Program-made: the position numbers and the translations under genes | Notes under the pieces: model-generated | What the model was told of the DNA's origin: nothing | The model's database searches: none | What the model saw: only the letters and a program-made list of their open reading frames with translations | Origin: Candidatus Thorarchaeota archaeon | GTDB lineage: Archaea > Asgardarchaeota > Thorarchaeia > Thorarchaeales > Thorarchaeaceae | NCBI GenBank assembly: GCA_016840385.1 | Contig: JAEOSL010000004.1 | Coordinates: 40,806-104,805, forward strand | Reading direction: 5' to 3' | DNA: 64,000 bases | Part shown: positions 34,691 to 44,518 of the stretch, in pieces | How the letters are laid out: each line of letters opens with the position of its first letter | Position numbering within the stretch: position 1 is the first letter of the stretch

Positions 34691-35704
34691 TTATTCCTCC
34701 ATTCTGAAAATCTCAGACTGATTCACCAAAATATCATTCACCTTGCTAAGATTGGGGATCATTGATTGTCCAGATATGACTGCATTTTGTATCTCACAAT
34801 TGTCACCAATTCGCGTACTGATACCCAAGCTCGTATATGGACCAATGACACAATTCGCCCCGATCATAGACCCTCTTTGTATCAGACAAGGTCCTTTCAG
34901 GGTTACTCCATTGCTCACTTTAATGTCAGAGCTCAGGCTTAGCTCATCTCCGATAGCTACTACATCGCCAGAAGGTATGAAAATAGACTTGTTGTAGTGA
35001 ACTGCTCCTGATTCTAGGAGATTTCTATTGGCTTCAAGCACATTTGCAATGGTATCTACGTCAAACCATCTCTCACTAACAGGAAATGATTGAACTAGAT
35101 AATCCGTTTTGGTTATATCATTCAAAACTGAAACAGCTGTTGTAGAACCATTGCTTAGAGATTTTCTACAATACTCTGCAAATCCTGAAGATACAACCAT
35201 AAACATTGCACTTTTGGCAACTGAATCAGCACCGCCTACTTCTTTTTGGACGCCTATTACATGTCCATGAGAATCAAGGGACACGATGCTACCTGAAGTC
35301 GATTGAGGATCAATAGCCAGTGTCACTAGAGTATCCTGACTTTTAGCATGGCGTGAAATAATCTCACTGATTGCATTTGAAGAAACAAGTAGGTCAACAG
35401 GACAAATGATAGATTCTTCATCCTGGATAGCATCTAGTGCAGTTGTAAGTGTCTGTAGTGGACCTATTTCATAATTAGATACATCAACAATCTGCATTAC
35501 TGGTGAATTCTCAAACTGAGTGATAGCATGTCTAATCATATCACTCTTCCATCCTACGGCAATTGTGATGTTCTGTATGTTTGCCTCGGTAAGACGATTG
35601 ATGGCATATTCTAAGAGAGTCTTCCCTGCAACTTCGACTAATGCTTTTGGTATAGTTTGGGTGAGTCCTTTCAACCGTTCACCCTTGCCAGCAGCCAAAA
35701 TCAC
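34691..35704 (-). CDS. Sugar/inositol-phosphate nucleotidyltransferase with left-handed beta-helix
   Basis: A bifunctional-looking 337-residue protein. The N-terminal Rossmann domain has the pyrophosphorylase signature GVILAAGKGERLKGL and KALVEVAGKTLLEYAI. The C-terminal part has hexapeptide turns (VSNGVTLKGPCLIQRGSMIGANCVIGPYTSLG) as in GlmU-like enzymes. It forms an NDP-activated sugar or inositol. GTG at 35704 (MILAAGKG) is preferred; TTG at 35731 would put the Shine-Dalgarno-like gaggagg inside the gene. It is coupled to the downstream CDP-alcohol transferase, which probably uses its product. Confidence 0.8.
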   Translation of the reverse strand: MILAAGKGERLKGLTQTIPKALVEVAGKTLLEYAINRLTEANIQNITIAVGWKSDMIRHAITQFENSPVMQIVDVSNYEIGPLQTLTTALDAIQDEESIICPVDLLVSSNAISEIISRHAKSQDTLVTLAIDPQSTSGSIVSLDSHGHVIGVQKEVGGADSVAKSAMFMVVSSGFAEYCRKSLSNGSTTAVSVLNDITKTDYLVQSFPVSERWFDVDTIANVLEANRNLLESGAVHYNKSIFIPSGDVVAIGDELSLSSDIKVSNGVTLKGPCLIQRGSMIGANCVIGPYTSLGISTRIGDNCEIQNAVISGQSMIPNLSKVNDILVNQSEIFRMEE

Positions 35705-35765
35705 ACCGTGTATGTGGATTCCTCCTCTCAAAGAGCTTCGAGCGCAACGGCCATATGAACCTATA

Positions 35766-36173
35766 TCTTACAATTGTGAGCGAACCGTAAGAGACTTCTG
35801 TGTTCCACCTTTCTCATGACTGCTGTCGCCAGCATCCGAAAGACCTGAGTCATTCAGATTGATATGAGCTTTGCCCCTCTTCACTGGAACATCGTTCCTC
35901 TGATGGGACCCGGCTTCTGTCCGCTGCATTGACTCACACTCACCAGTCGGTGTGATAGCAGACGGTTCTTCCACAGCATTTACCATGGCTGGGTCTTCAC
36001 TCCTCGCAGTAGACTCTGTAAGAGTCATCTGGTCATAGGGGTCAGCCACGGACTCCCCTTTAGAGGCTGGTGTCCTCTGGGGAAGTGCGGACTTCCGTTT
36101 AGAAGAACGAGTCTTCCTCCGGGCTTTCAGTATGGCTTTATCCCTGGAGGTAAGCCACATCCCTAGTCCGTTC
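35766..36173 (-). repeat. 3' end of TnpB element 1, shared with 51169-51573
   Basis: About 408 bases that recur at 51169-51573 at roughly 85% identity by eye. They start at tcttacaattgtgag. The terminal arms cttac and gtaag can form the subterminal hairpin typical of an IS200/IS605 right end. In this family the tnpB 3' region encodes the guide (omega) RNA. The segment also encodes the unusual 135-residue C-terminal tail of TnpB. Confidence 0.75.
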
Positions 36174-37507
36174 TCATTTCTCAGTGAAGGAATGAGCATA
36201 ATAAGGCGCTTTCCAATATTGAGAGCGCCATTCAGGTCGGCATTTAGTTTTAGGCCACAGGTGGTACAGATGAAGAGGTTCTGTTTGGGTCTGACTCCTT
36301 TGTGTCCGCACTTGTGACACATGATTGAGGTCCATTGTTCAGGAACTGCATGATACTTCTTAGGGTCAAATCCAAGAGTTGCAAGCTTGTGACCTAGCAT
36401 CTCTCGGACTCTAGCGAAGGCCCAGCGGTGAATCATTCCTCTAAACCTTCGCCCCTTGAAGCTACCCTTTCTAGCAGAGTTTCTAATACCCTTCAATTGT
36501 CCAATTGACACATAGAGGTCATACTGTTCAGTTATATCATTGATATAATCAGAGATATCTCTAACAAGCTTCTTGTCATACTCTTTACTGACACGCTCTC
36601 GCTTGCCACTCAGACTTCTGAGCTGGGAAGTCACTTTATCTGAATTCTTACCAATAGCAATGAGGTGTTCCTTTTCTTGTTGAAGAGAAGCAACTCTCTC
36701 ATCCAATACTTTCATTCGATGAAGTTTACCCTCTTGTTTCCAGTATCTGATTTGTTTGTACCCTCTCTTTGTGAGAAGGACAGAGCATGCTGCTTTGTTG
36801 ATTCCTAGATCTATGGACAATACCGCAGGTTGCTTTCCAGCAGAATCTGTACTTTCAACAACAAGAGTCACCGTGAAGATTGCCCACCATTTACGGCGAG
36901 AGTCCTTGAAGATACGAACTGTCTTGACATCCCCGTCTTGCATCCTATTTAGATGATAGGATGAGATAGAAAGAGGAATCATGAGCTTGTCATGTTGCAC
37001 TCTACCTGTGCTTACAGAATCTATAGAATCTCTCAGCTTCAACCAGTGTCGGTTCTCAAGTTCCGGACTGTACACAACTTCAAAGCGTTGTGTAAAGGCA
37101 AATCGTGGAATTTTCCTTGAGGAATATCCGATAGTCTGTAGTGGTTTTGATCCGCCACGTTCAAGATAACTCTGCCACATGGCAATTGCTGTATCCCGGC
37201 ATTCCTGAAACTCATTTACTGAGATATTTGGGAATCTGATTTTGAAATCATGAGGGACTTGACTCCTGTTAGATTTACCTCTAGAAGCTGTTAGAGTTAG
37301 TTCATCCAATTTTGAGGCATCAATTCTTGTTTGTTTACTACCTGTTAGTAACTCGTTTTCATGTCGTTCAATCACTCCAAGATACCCTTTGATGACTCTA
37401 CTATCTCTCCCAGTTATCCGGTTGAGACGAGTCTTCTGTCTGTCAGTCATGGAATTCCACTTTATCGGGACCTTCACACTGATTATTGTACCCTTGGAGC
37501 GACCCAT
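35768..37507 (-). CDS. tnpB: IS200/IS605-family TnpB lacking the RuvC-II glutamate
   Basis: A 579-residue RNA-guided nuclease homologue. The RuvC-I Asp (SIDLG, D233), zinc ribbon CHKCGHKGVRPKQNLFICTTC and RuvC-III Asp (NADLNGALN, D424) are present. In the RuvC-II motif the usual VIEDLKGIR reads SIGQLKGIR, so the catalytic Glu is Gly336. Unless the Glu has moved, this protein cannot cleave DNA and would be a TldR-like guided binder or a decayed copy. The C-terminus extends about 135 residues beyond the zinc ribbon; this tail overlaps the putative guide-RNA region. No TnpA transposase is adjacent. Confidence 0.88.
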   Translation of the reverse strand: MGRSKGTIISVKVPIKWNSMTDRQKTRLNRITGRDSRVIKGYLGVIERHENELLTGSKQTRIDASKLDELTLTASRGKSNRSQVPHDFKIRFPNISVNEFQECRDTAIAMWQSYLERGGSKPLQTIGYSSRKIPRFAFTQRFEVVYSPELENRHWLKLRDSIDSVSTGRVQHDKLMIPLSISSYHLNRMQDGDVKTVRIFKDSRRKWWAIFTVTLVVESTDSAGKQPAVLSIDLGINKAACSVLLTKRGYKQIRYWKQEGKLHRMKVLDERVASLQQEKEHLIAIGKNSDKVTSQLRSLSGKRERVSKEYDKKLVRDISDYINDITEQYDLYVSIGQLKGIRNSARKGSFKGRRFRGMIHRWAFARVREMLGHKLATLGFDPKKYHAVPEQWTSIMCHKCGHKGVRPKQNLFICTTCGLKLNADLNGALNIGKRLIMLIPSLRNENGLGMWLTSRDKAILKARRKTRSSKRKSALPQRTPASKGESVADPYDQMTLTESTARSEDPAMVNAVEEPSAITPTGECESMQRTEAGSHQRNDVPVKRGKAHINLNDSGLSDAGDSSHEKGGTQKSLTVRSQL

Positions 37508-37709
37508 TTATTTCACCTGAGCGATATAAACTTCTGACCTATCTCTTTAGAGTTCACTCCCATCATTGTTCCCAAGAATGGTTATGTACTCCTACTATTT
37601 CTATTACATTTGACGATATAAACTTATTAAGGCGTTATCGAAATAAAGGATTATGAAAGTTATTTTACAAAAATAAAGGTCTTATATTGCTTAATTTATA
37701 TTCCAATAA

Positions 37710-37756
37710 AAACGGCCTACTTATAAGTTAATTATATAGAGTATTTCTGACTTCCA
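37710..37756 (+). promoter_or_regulatory. Promoter region of the 1598-residue gene
   Basis: The AT-rich cttataagttaattatatag at about 37719-37738 is a plausible TATA region 20-38 bases before the ATG at 37757. It lies between the divergent TnpB and giant gene and may coincide with the left end of the TnpB element. Confidence 0.4.
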
Positions 37757-40700
37757 ATGGGTCGCAAACCTCGTGAGATGAATCCTAGTGCAATTCTAGC
37801 AACTTCTATATACACAGGATTATCTGCGCTGGTTCGACTTGCAAGAAAGAGAGTTGATAAGAAGACCAGAAAATATCTTGAGAGCATTCTAACTCATTGG
37901 AGTGAAGCAAAAGAAGAATACAGAAACAATCGGAAGAAGACAGGAAAACTAAGACTTGATTTTTCACCTATTAAAAATGCAGAAGCAAATCTAAGACGTT
38001 TTTTTCTCAAGATCCTTTGGTATAGTACACGACGTTTTGGAAACAAGGAGTTCAAACGGGTCTATAGTTGGGAAGAGGGGACAGTCGGATCCCTCAATGC
38101 ATTGCTCAATTATCTTGGAGCACGTCTGAGAGACCTCGCAATGACTAGGTTTCCCTTTCCAGAGCCAGAGAAATTCCAACTAAGAAAATATTCAGACGGA
38201 ACCAAGTTAGCAATCCAAAAGAAGTATGCGCCTAAGTACATGAAAGATGGTGCAGTAGAAACATACTGGAAAGCGGGATACAAAGGAAACAGGAAGTATC
38301 CCACAGTGTTGCTTGCCCATCCTTCCTTACCTGGGCTTGATTTTGTTGATATGATTCGTGCTCATGGTGTTGAGTTAGTTCGTCAATGTTTTATTCACAA
38401 TGTTCCACGATCCGATACCCACAGATACATCAGGTTGTTGATCCATAGACTCACTCCCTTTCTGGATTACGTCTACACGGAAGGGAAGAGTGGCAGAAAC
38501 TACTTTGAGCCAGATGCTGACAAGGAGCTGAGAACACTTGTTCAGGAGATTCGTACCCTCTATAGTGGTCGTGTTGGGAAAAAACAATCCATCACTAGAA
38601 AACTGAATATTGACATCCCAGAACCCACTGTGGATATCATATGGAACAAGGTAATTGAGCTAATTACAGAAACTCATGGAAAAGAAGCCAAGAAGAGATA
38701 TTCGAAGATTTTAGACCAAATAGACCAAGGACTAATTGTTGACAGGGATGCGGAAAAGCTCTTTGAACAAATCCTTTCCATCACTCAGAAAGAAGGAAAT
38801 GACTGGCACCGACTCCTTCTCTCTGATTTTCACCATCCCAAATCGTTGAAGTCAGTCATCTTTGCAGGAGATAAGATGCTTGATACTCTCTCATCTGTTC
38901 TGATTGTCGGTGAACTTCCAGTTTCAGGACTTGAAGGAAGAGGGCTAATAGACCTGACTGTTTTCATCAGACGGAACATCAAGGGACATGTATTATGGAT
39001 ACCATTTATGATCATTGAGATTAAGTCAAAGACATCTTTCGACTTCAATCTCTATGCAGTTCAGAAAGATAAGAAAAAAGATTGTCCACCTGCCCTCTAC
39101 TCATGGAAACGAATCTTGACTCAAGATGAGTGGGACAAAATTGTTGAATCAGATCCTGATGAACGAGTTCTAAAGCAACTCGAAGCATATGAGAACGTAT
39201 TGCTCAAAGAGAGCAGAGAATTGATTCCAACCGAGGTAAGATTGCCGAAAAAAATCTGGAAAGGAGTTATCGTACTGGATTCAACACGAGATTACTCAAA
39301 GGTCTTCAATGGATCCCATTTTCTTCTCAACGAACTGACAAATGATATTCTCGCTGATGAACTTGATATGAATAAGTCACGGACATTAGTCCTTGATTCA
39401 AGTGACAATGATGAGAATACTCCACGAGTTGCATTGATGCTCCTTAAAGGTAAAAGTGTGACCTCATTCATCGAAGAACAATCTGCTGCAATATCACTCC
39501 CCTTTGAGAATCCTTTCAAAGAGCGAGTGTCTGATGACCGGTTGTTGACCCAGTATATTTCGATTCCATCCTCTACTTCTTTTGGGAATGCAGCAGCATG
39601 GGTCTCCCGAAACTGGCACCTACTGAATCATATCGAGGAGGAGTCACATCCTCCAGATAAAAAACTACAAGTCTATTGGTTGGATCTTCTCGGTGACTAT
39701 CCAACCAGTCAACTTGTGAAGCGAAGATTCGGTCTTGATATATTATTGAAAAAGAAGCAAATTACTAGAGAGAGATATCAGTCGCTGACCTCTCTTCTGG
39801 ATTACATCACTTTCATCAATATACGAGATGCTATGGATTCGTTTCTTCTTGGGAACACCATTGATCTAGAAGAATGCATGGAAGCCCTTTCCAAAAATGA
39901 ACCTTCTGCAGGTGATAGAGTAGTCGTCGTTGATGGGTGGGACCAACTTAAAGAAATGGTTCCAAGAAGAAGTATGGAGGTTCTTAGAGATATAGAGAAC
40001 CATCTTCTTAGTATTCTACCTAAACAAAATGTGAATGTGATATGGATTGATAATGGAGTTTCTCACACTAGAATGAACAAGCACTATCAAAGGGCGTGTG
40101 TCAGACCCCTGCGTCATGACTCACCACGACGTTTTCATGTTGATGAGATCATCTACAATGTACCTACTGCTCCACGAATTTTTGGTTGGCAAACACCGAG
40201 AAAGGAGGATACAAGATTCATCATTCAAGACACTCCAACCCAAGTATCACCATGGACTCAAACTATACATGTTCCGCACTTGAGAGGATGGGCTCGTAAG
40301 TTCAGGGGGCTATCCAAGGAAGACGGGGTTATCAAAGACAGAGATGTTTCTGAGTCTGACTTTGAAGGCGAACCGATGTATGGTCGTTCCGTGGCCCTCA
40401 CAAATGTCTATTCATCATTTGCACCTCTCAAATCAATAACTGTGCAGAAATTGCAGGAAATTGGGAAGACGCTCATTCCAAGTCTTTCAAGGCGCAATGA
40501 ATCATCAATGTTAGAGGAACAATTCTCTGATGTCCATTGGCAAAGAGCTTCGGTGCCCATCAAGAATATCGATTCTCCCTCATTAGCTGACCGGATAATC
40601 TTTGATCCTAGTAGACCCCTACCAGAACCGCAAAGGTCTAAGAAAAAGTATGTTGAGTTCTCACAGATCAAAAGAGGATGGTATTATGATCGACTACCCA

Positions 40701-42553
40701 TTGATTCTAACGACCGTGAGTTTGAGGTTGGATCTTCTCGAAGACCACCGATGTATCGAAGGACCGGACTTGATGAGGTCGATTCCTTATCAATACGAAA
40801 GAGAGAGATAAAACGGATTAGGAGTGCAGCAAGGTTCCTAATGAAAAATCTTCACAAGAATACCAACCTCTTCTCATGCTGTCGTGATATTGTTAGAGTG
40901 TGCGGAGATGTTTCTCTTGATTCAAGTAATGAAGATCTTCTTCTTACTGCTCTTCAGGAAGTACAGAATATCATACTACGAAATGCAACGAGATATCGAA
41001 CATGGAGTCTGGTTGAGAATGTCAGAAGAATACTTGGTGACATCTTGACAGCTGATAACAGGGCAGTATTACAGATGGCACAGGAGATAAATCCTGATAT
41101 TCTCTCGATGTACGGAAATAACCTGTTCCTAGCTCTTCTTACGGTCATCAAGATATATTCGATCAAACCTACTGAAGGTCTTGTCACTGATCTCTGGGAG
41201 TCTATGGCTGAATGGCAGCTGTATCAGATGGGCTTTCGACCTGTTGATCGCATTGAAGGAATTGCACAATCTCAGTACGACTTCCAATTCATATTCTCGA
41301 AGTTGAAACTCCGTGCTGAGCATCTCCAAAAAGAATTACAACCTCATGTCCCGGTTGAGGATGTGGTTTATGGACAGATAATTTGGACAGAAATGAACGA
41401 GGTTCAGAATGCATGGATTGTACTTCCACATGATGACGACCCACTTCTTGGTCTTGTGTCGAATGTTAGAGTTCATGGATTAAAACTTGGGTGGCAACAG
41501 TGCACAACTGATCAGTCCACTCTAATGACTTCAGTTAGAACAATGACGGATACGCCAGAAAGAAGTCAGATTGCCCTTACAACAATCAATGAAATAAATA
41601 TTCTATGGTTCATTGATGAGATTGAGGGGGAGGAGCAATGGACGGCACCAGTAGTTCTTGAATATGCTACCAGCAAAGAGGATGGACGATTGCTTCGATG
41701 GTTCAAACTTTCACCTGTTCCTGAGTTTCTATTATTGGAATTGGAGAAGATTAGACCCAGAAGGATTACCAAAGATAACGCAAGCACTGATGCATTATTT
41801 TTTGGAGCATTCAGAGAGTATCAAGAAATTGAAGAGGTAAAGGTAAGTGTGTACGTAGATACTGACTTGGAATGCTATCGAGTGAAGTTCAGTTCTGGTC
41901 ATACCGTTGATATCGATGACACATACGAACTCATCACTCTGTTGAAGTATCCATATCTAAAGGGCATGTCATTCAGAACAGAAGATGGATGTCTGCTATA
42001 TTGGGACAATAAAAAAGACATTGAGTATTCAGATGTATCCACCCGACATGATGGAAAAATCCATGTGATGCATCTATCATTTCTCAAACCTCTTGTCCAT
42101 CGTGCTATTTTCTTTTCAATAAATGATCTACTTCCCAAGACCTGTGGAGATCTTCTCAAAATAACTGAAGGTGGAACAGTGACTCTTGTAGTAGAGGTGG
42201 ATGAACTACGTCGAAACAAGGGTGAATTTAACTTCATCAAGACCAAGCTTAGAGGACTACCAAAGAAATCACAACTAAAGAATCTAGAAGAGGAGTTAAT
42301 GAATCCCTATGACGTGGAACTTCTCCTTGAAAGTAGAGAATTAATTGATATTAGTGTCGGAAAGAACTTCACTCTTGAATCCGATGTAAGTCAACTAAAA
42401 GGGATCAGATTACCCTCAGGAATAACAGAGGACTCGCAACTTGCCAGTTCCCTATATCAATCAGAGGCGTGGGATGGAGAACAAGAGTTTGAGCAACCAG
42501 AGGGAGATTATCACGATGATTACGATTATGAGGAAGGTTTGAATGATGAATAA
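37757..42553 (+). CDS. Giant protein with RecB-type PD-(D/E)XK nuclease core
   Basis: A 1598-residue soluble protein, not recognised as a whole. Residues 380-480 carry a RecB-family nuclease set: GELPVSGLEGRGLIDL (Glu386, Asp399), FMIIEIKSK (E421-x-K423) and QLEAY (Q474, Y478). Around 600-770 there are strands resembling a degenerate RecA-like ATPase: SSTSFGNAAAW where a Walker A would be, VYWLDLLGD, VVVVDGWDQL (Walker-B-like) and NVIWIDNG. The C-terminal third is beta-rich and ends in an acidic tail (EGDYHDDYDYEEG). It is convergent with a RadA paralogue 20 bases away. It is possibly a DNA-repair, plasmid-derived or defence protein. Confidence 0.75.
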   Translation: MGRKPREMNPSAILATSIYTGLSALVRLARKRVDKKTRKYLESILTHWSEAKEEYRNNRKKTGKLRLDFSPIKNAEANLRRFFLKILWYSTRRFGNKEFKRVYSWEEGTVGSLNALLNYLGARLRDLAMTRFPFPEPEKFQLRKYSDGTKLAIQKKYAPKYMKDGAVETYWKAGYKGNRKYPTVLLAHPSLPGLDFVDMIRAHGVELVRQCFIHNVPRSDTHRYIRLLIHRLTPFLDYVYTEGKSGRNYFEPDADKELRTLVQEIRTLYSGRVGKKQSITRKLNIDIPEPTVDIIWNKVIELITETHGKEAKKRYSKILDQIDQGLIVDRDAEKLFEQILSITQKEGNDWHRLLLSDFHHPKSLKSVIFAGDKMLDTLSSVLIVGELPVSGLEGRGLIDLTVFIRRNIKGHVLWIPFMIIEIKSKTSFDFNLYAVQKDKKKDCPPALYSWKRILTQDEWDKIVESDPDERVLKQLEAYENVLLKESRELIPTEVRLPKKIWKGVIVLDSTRDYSKVFNGSHFLLNELTNDILADELDMNKSRTLVLDSSDNDENTPRVALMLLKGKSVTSFIEEQSAAISLPFENPFKERVSDDRLLTQYISIPSSTSFGNAAAWVSRNWHLLNHIEEESHPPDKKLQVYWLDLLGDYPTSQLVKRRFGLDILLKKKQITRERYQSLTSLLDYITFINIRDAMDSFLLGNTIDLEECMEALSKNEPSAGDRVVVVDGWDQLKEMVPRRSMEVLRDIENHLLSILPKQNVNVIWIDNGVSHTRMNKHYQRACVRPLRHDSPRRFHVDEIIYNVPTAPRIFGWQTPRKEDTRFIIQDTPTQVSPWTQTIHVPHLRGWARKFRGLSKEDGVIKDRDVSESDFEGEPMYGRSVALTNVYSSFAPLKSITVQKLQEIGKTLIPSLSRRNESSMLEEQFSDVHWQRASVPIKNIDSPSLADRIIFDPSRPLPEPQRSKKKYVEFSQIKRGWYYDRLPIDSNDREFEVGSSRRPPMYRRTGLDEVDSLSIRKREIKRIRSAARFLMKNLHKNTNLFSCCRDIVRVCGDVSLDSSNEDLLLTALQEVQNIILRNATRYRTWSLVENVRRILGDILTADNRAVLQMAQEINPDILSMYGNNLFLALLTVIKIYSIKPTEGLVTDLWESMAEWQLYQMGFRPVDRIEGIAQSQYDFQFIFSKLKLRAEHLQKELQPHVPVEDVVYGQIIWTEMNEVQNAWIVLPHDDDPLLGLVSNVRVHGLKLGWQQCTTDQSTLMTSVRTMTDTPERSQIALTTINEINILWFIDEIEGEEQWTAPVVLEYATSKEDGRLLRWFKLSPVPEFLLLELEKIRPRRITKDNASTDALFFGAFREYQEIEEVKVSVYVDTDLECYRVKFSSGHTVDIDDTYELITLLKYPYLKGMSFRTEDGCLLYWDNKKDIEYSDVSTRHDGKIHVMHLSFLKPLVHRAIFFSINDLLPKTCGDLLKITEGGTVTLVVEVDELRRNKGEFNFIKTKLRGLPKKSQLKNLEEELMNPYDVELLLESRELIDISVGKNFTLESDVSQLKGIRLPSGITEDSQLASSLYQSEAWDGEQEFEQPEGDYHDDYDYEEGLNDE

Positions 42554-42573
42554 GTTGTTCTTGTTGTTGTTCA

Positions 42574-43614
42574 TTAATCAATTATCTTAACTCCTTCGTT
42601 TGTATTTTTGGTCTTCGGGTGTAAGTCAAGTTTCGGATAGATCTCTTGTTCAGTAGCCTTCTTTGTCGTCGTATCAGCAAAAAATCCACCCCACCCGATC
42701 TCAAGTTCGACATCGAATGCTGGTATGTCTGGTGCGGCACGTAGTGACATCTTACGTCGACCTTGAATACCAATTCGCAAGAAGAATCTATAGTCAGACC
42801 CATGACCTATGATGTGACCGTTCATGGGAGAGGTCAGATTCCCATAGTTGTTGAGCGCTGTGAAGACATGATTTGTGAAGAGACAGATACCATCAGCCGC
42901 TCGTGTGATATCGCGTAGGGTATGCATGGCTCCGGCCAGTTCCCGCTCCACTGCTTCCCTATGCCCTAGGTTTGAATACTCCACCTGAAAGAGTCCTCCA
43001 AGGCTGTCTATCACGATGACTCTGGCCCCTGACTCTGCAATCATCTCTGGTACGAGTTGCAGGGTGTCTTTGAAGTGTTCTCTATTGATGACCTCATGAA
43101 CGAGAATGTTATTCAGTGCTGTATCGCTGTCCAGTCCATACCTGAGGGCAGCTGCTCTAATTGAAAGTGTTCGGAATGACTGTCCGGTCCTCAGCCACAA
43201 TACGTTGCTCTCAAGCCCACCCTGCTCTATTGGAAGTTGAGCTCGCACAGCCATGTGATGCATGAGATGGCTCTTTCCCCCTCGATAAGGTCCATGAACT
43301 TCTACCATTGATCCGATAGGGAATCCGCCGATGAGTTTCCTATCAAGAGTGTCAATACCTGTGGACAATCTCATACAGTCTTTTTGATAGTTGGCTATTT
43401 CAAGTCCATTCTGGAAGGTGTATCCTAACAATTTCCGTGCATTCTTCACGATCTTCTGGCATGTAGCCTCTCCCAATTTTGTGGTCCAATTAAGGGCAGT
43501 GTACGACTGTCGTGCTAGATATTCGGCATTGACAATATGATGTTCCCTGAGTTCCTTGGCAGCTGCGGGTCCAACTCCAGGAACATCTTCCAAGCGTGTA
43601 CCCTCATTATTCAT
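42574..43614 (-). CDS. RadA/RecA-family paralogue, probable catalytic-Glu loss
   Basis: A 346-residue RecA-superfamily protein. The N-terminal helix-hairpin-helix (LEDVPGVGPAAAKELREH) is as in RadA. Walker A is GPYRGGKS (108-115), Walker B is ARVIVIDSLGGLF (198-210), and the loop-2 region reads FTNHVFTAL where RadA has TNQV. The segment that in RadA is DTEGTFR reads RTGQSFR (142-148), so the catalytic Glu is missing. This suggests ATP binding with weak or no hydrolysis, as in mediator-type paralogues. It overlaps the membrane protein gene upstream by eight bases and faces the RecB-like giant gene. Confidence 0.84.
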   Translation of the reverse strand: MNNEGTRLEDVPGVGPAAAKELREHHIVNAEYLARQSYTALNWTTKLGEATCQKIVKNARKLLGYTFQNGLEIANYQKDCMRLSTGIDTLDRKLIGGFPIGSMVEVHGPYRGGKSHLMHHMAVRAQLPIEQGGLESNVLWLRTGQSFRTLSIRAAALRYGLDSDTALNNILVHEVINREHFKDTLQLVPEMIAESGARVIVIDSLGGLFQVEYSNLGHREAVERELAGAMHTLRDITRAADGICLFTNHVFTALNNYGNLTSPMNGHIIGHGSDYRFFLRIGIQGRRKMSLRAAPDIPAFDVELEIGWGGFFADTTTKKATEQEIYPKLDLHPKTKNTNEGVKIID

Positions 43615-44137
43615 GATGCTCTCTCCTCAGTCGTTCGTAGGCACTCTGGATTTGTGAGACCTCACTCTTTGCCAGTTGGAGCTGACCAAGTCGTTGAATG
43701 AGAAAGAAACTCACACCGTAGAAGAGCACGGCTGGAAGTATTTCTCCCATCAGACCGAAGGTTGTGAGTATATAGCCCAGCGATAGATAGACACAGAACA
43801 GCACTATCAGCCGATCTAAGAGATCAGTGAGTAGCGGGACCAGTTCCATCTTCGCATGATTCCAGGTCAGTTTCATGAAAGGGAATGTCAATACCATTGA
43901 GGTCATCCAGATACATAGACTAAGCATGATAGTAAAGAGCATGTGATAGGCATCGACACCCACATAGGACTCATACCAGAAATTACTAACAAAGACCATG
44001 TTCATCACTGATAGATATGATAAAGAAAAGAGAACTACTGACCGTAAACAGTCAGGAGCCTTGATAACTCTCGTTACGCCTTCTATCAGATCTATTACTG
44101 GGTCGTTGACCCTTGGTTTCTCCAGAGTTACTTCCAT
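43607..44137 (-). CDS. Four-helix membrane protein coupled to the RadA paralogue
   Basis: A 176-residue protein with four hydrophobic helices between residues about 33 and 150 and a polar, probably coiled C-terminal tail (QLQLAKSEVSQIQSAYERLRREHHE). The N-terminal 30 residues are soluble. It overlaps the start of the RadA paralogue by eight bases, so the pair is translationally coupled. Family not recognised. A membrane partner for a recombinase paralogue is unusual and suggests an envelope-linked or membrane-tethered process. Confidence 0.65.
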   Translation of the reverse strand: MEVTLEKPRVNDPVIDLIEGVTRVIKAPDCLRSVVLFSLSYLSVMNMVFVSNFWYESYVGVDAYHMLFTIMLSLCIWMTSMVLTFPFMKLTWNHAKMELVPLLTDLLDRLIVLFCVYLSLGYILTTFGLMGEILPAVLFYGVSFFLIQRLGQLQLAKSEVSQIQSAYERLRREHHE

Positions 44138-44518
44138 TTACACCAATTCTCCATTATTCTTCTTTGACAAAGGATTAAGTCCATCTTAGGATACTAAGAA
44201 GTGATGCACGGAATTACTTGAGTTAGCGGGTGGCGAACGAAGTCAAACATGGCTACTTTGCTCATAGAAAACGGGTTGTTCAGATACAGTATGAAGTTAA
44301 AGGAGGGTTTCTATGTTTGTTTTCGAGAAAATAGCATTGGATAACATGGAATTGATATGTTGTAAGGCCTCGTTTTGCAGGAAACTGCCTTATTTGTACA
44401 AGAATTTAGAGGGAAAAATAGTCCACTGTTCTCTTTTGAACTCGAACTGACCAGATTATTAGGACTGATTGCTTCACTTTCATTGGTGGTTGTATGAAGA
44501 GTATATGGGGAACTAAAC
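44138..44518. other. 381-base gene-free stretch
   Basis: It lies between the divergent membrane-protein and HNH genes. The only structure seen is a short hairpin, gcag-gaaa-ctgc (44377-44388), with a GNRA-type loop. No convincing coding frame or RNA gene. Base composition is more AT-rich than the flanks. Confidence 0.4.

Noticed and set aside
35720..37756. Full IS605 element with both ends
   Set aside because: The right end is defined by comparison with the orphan copy, but the left end cannot be placed from this window because the orphan lacks it.
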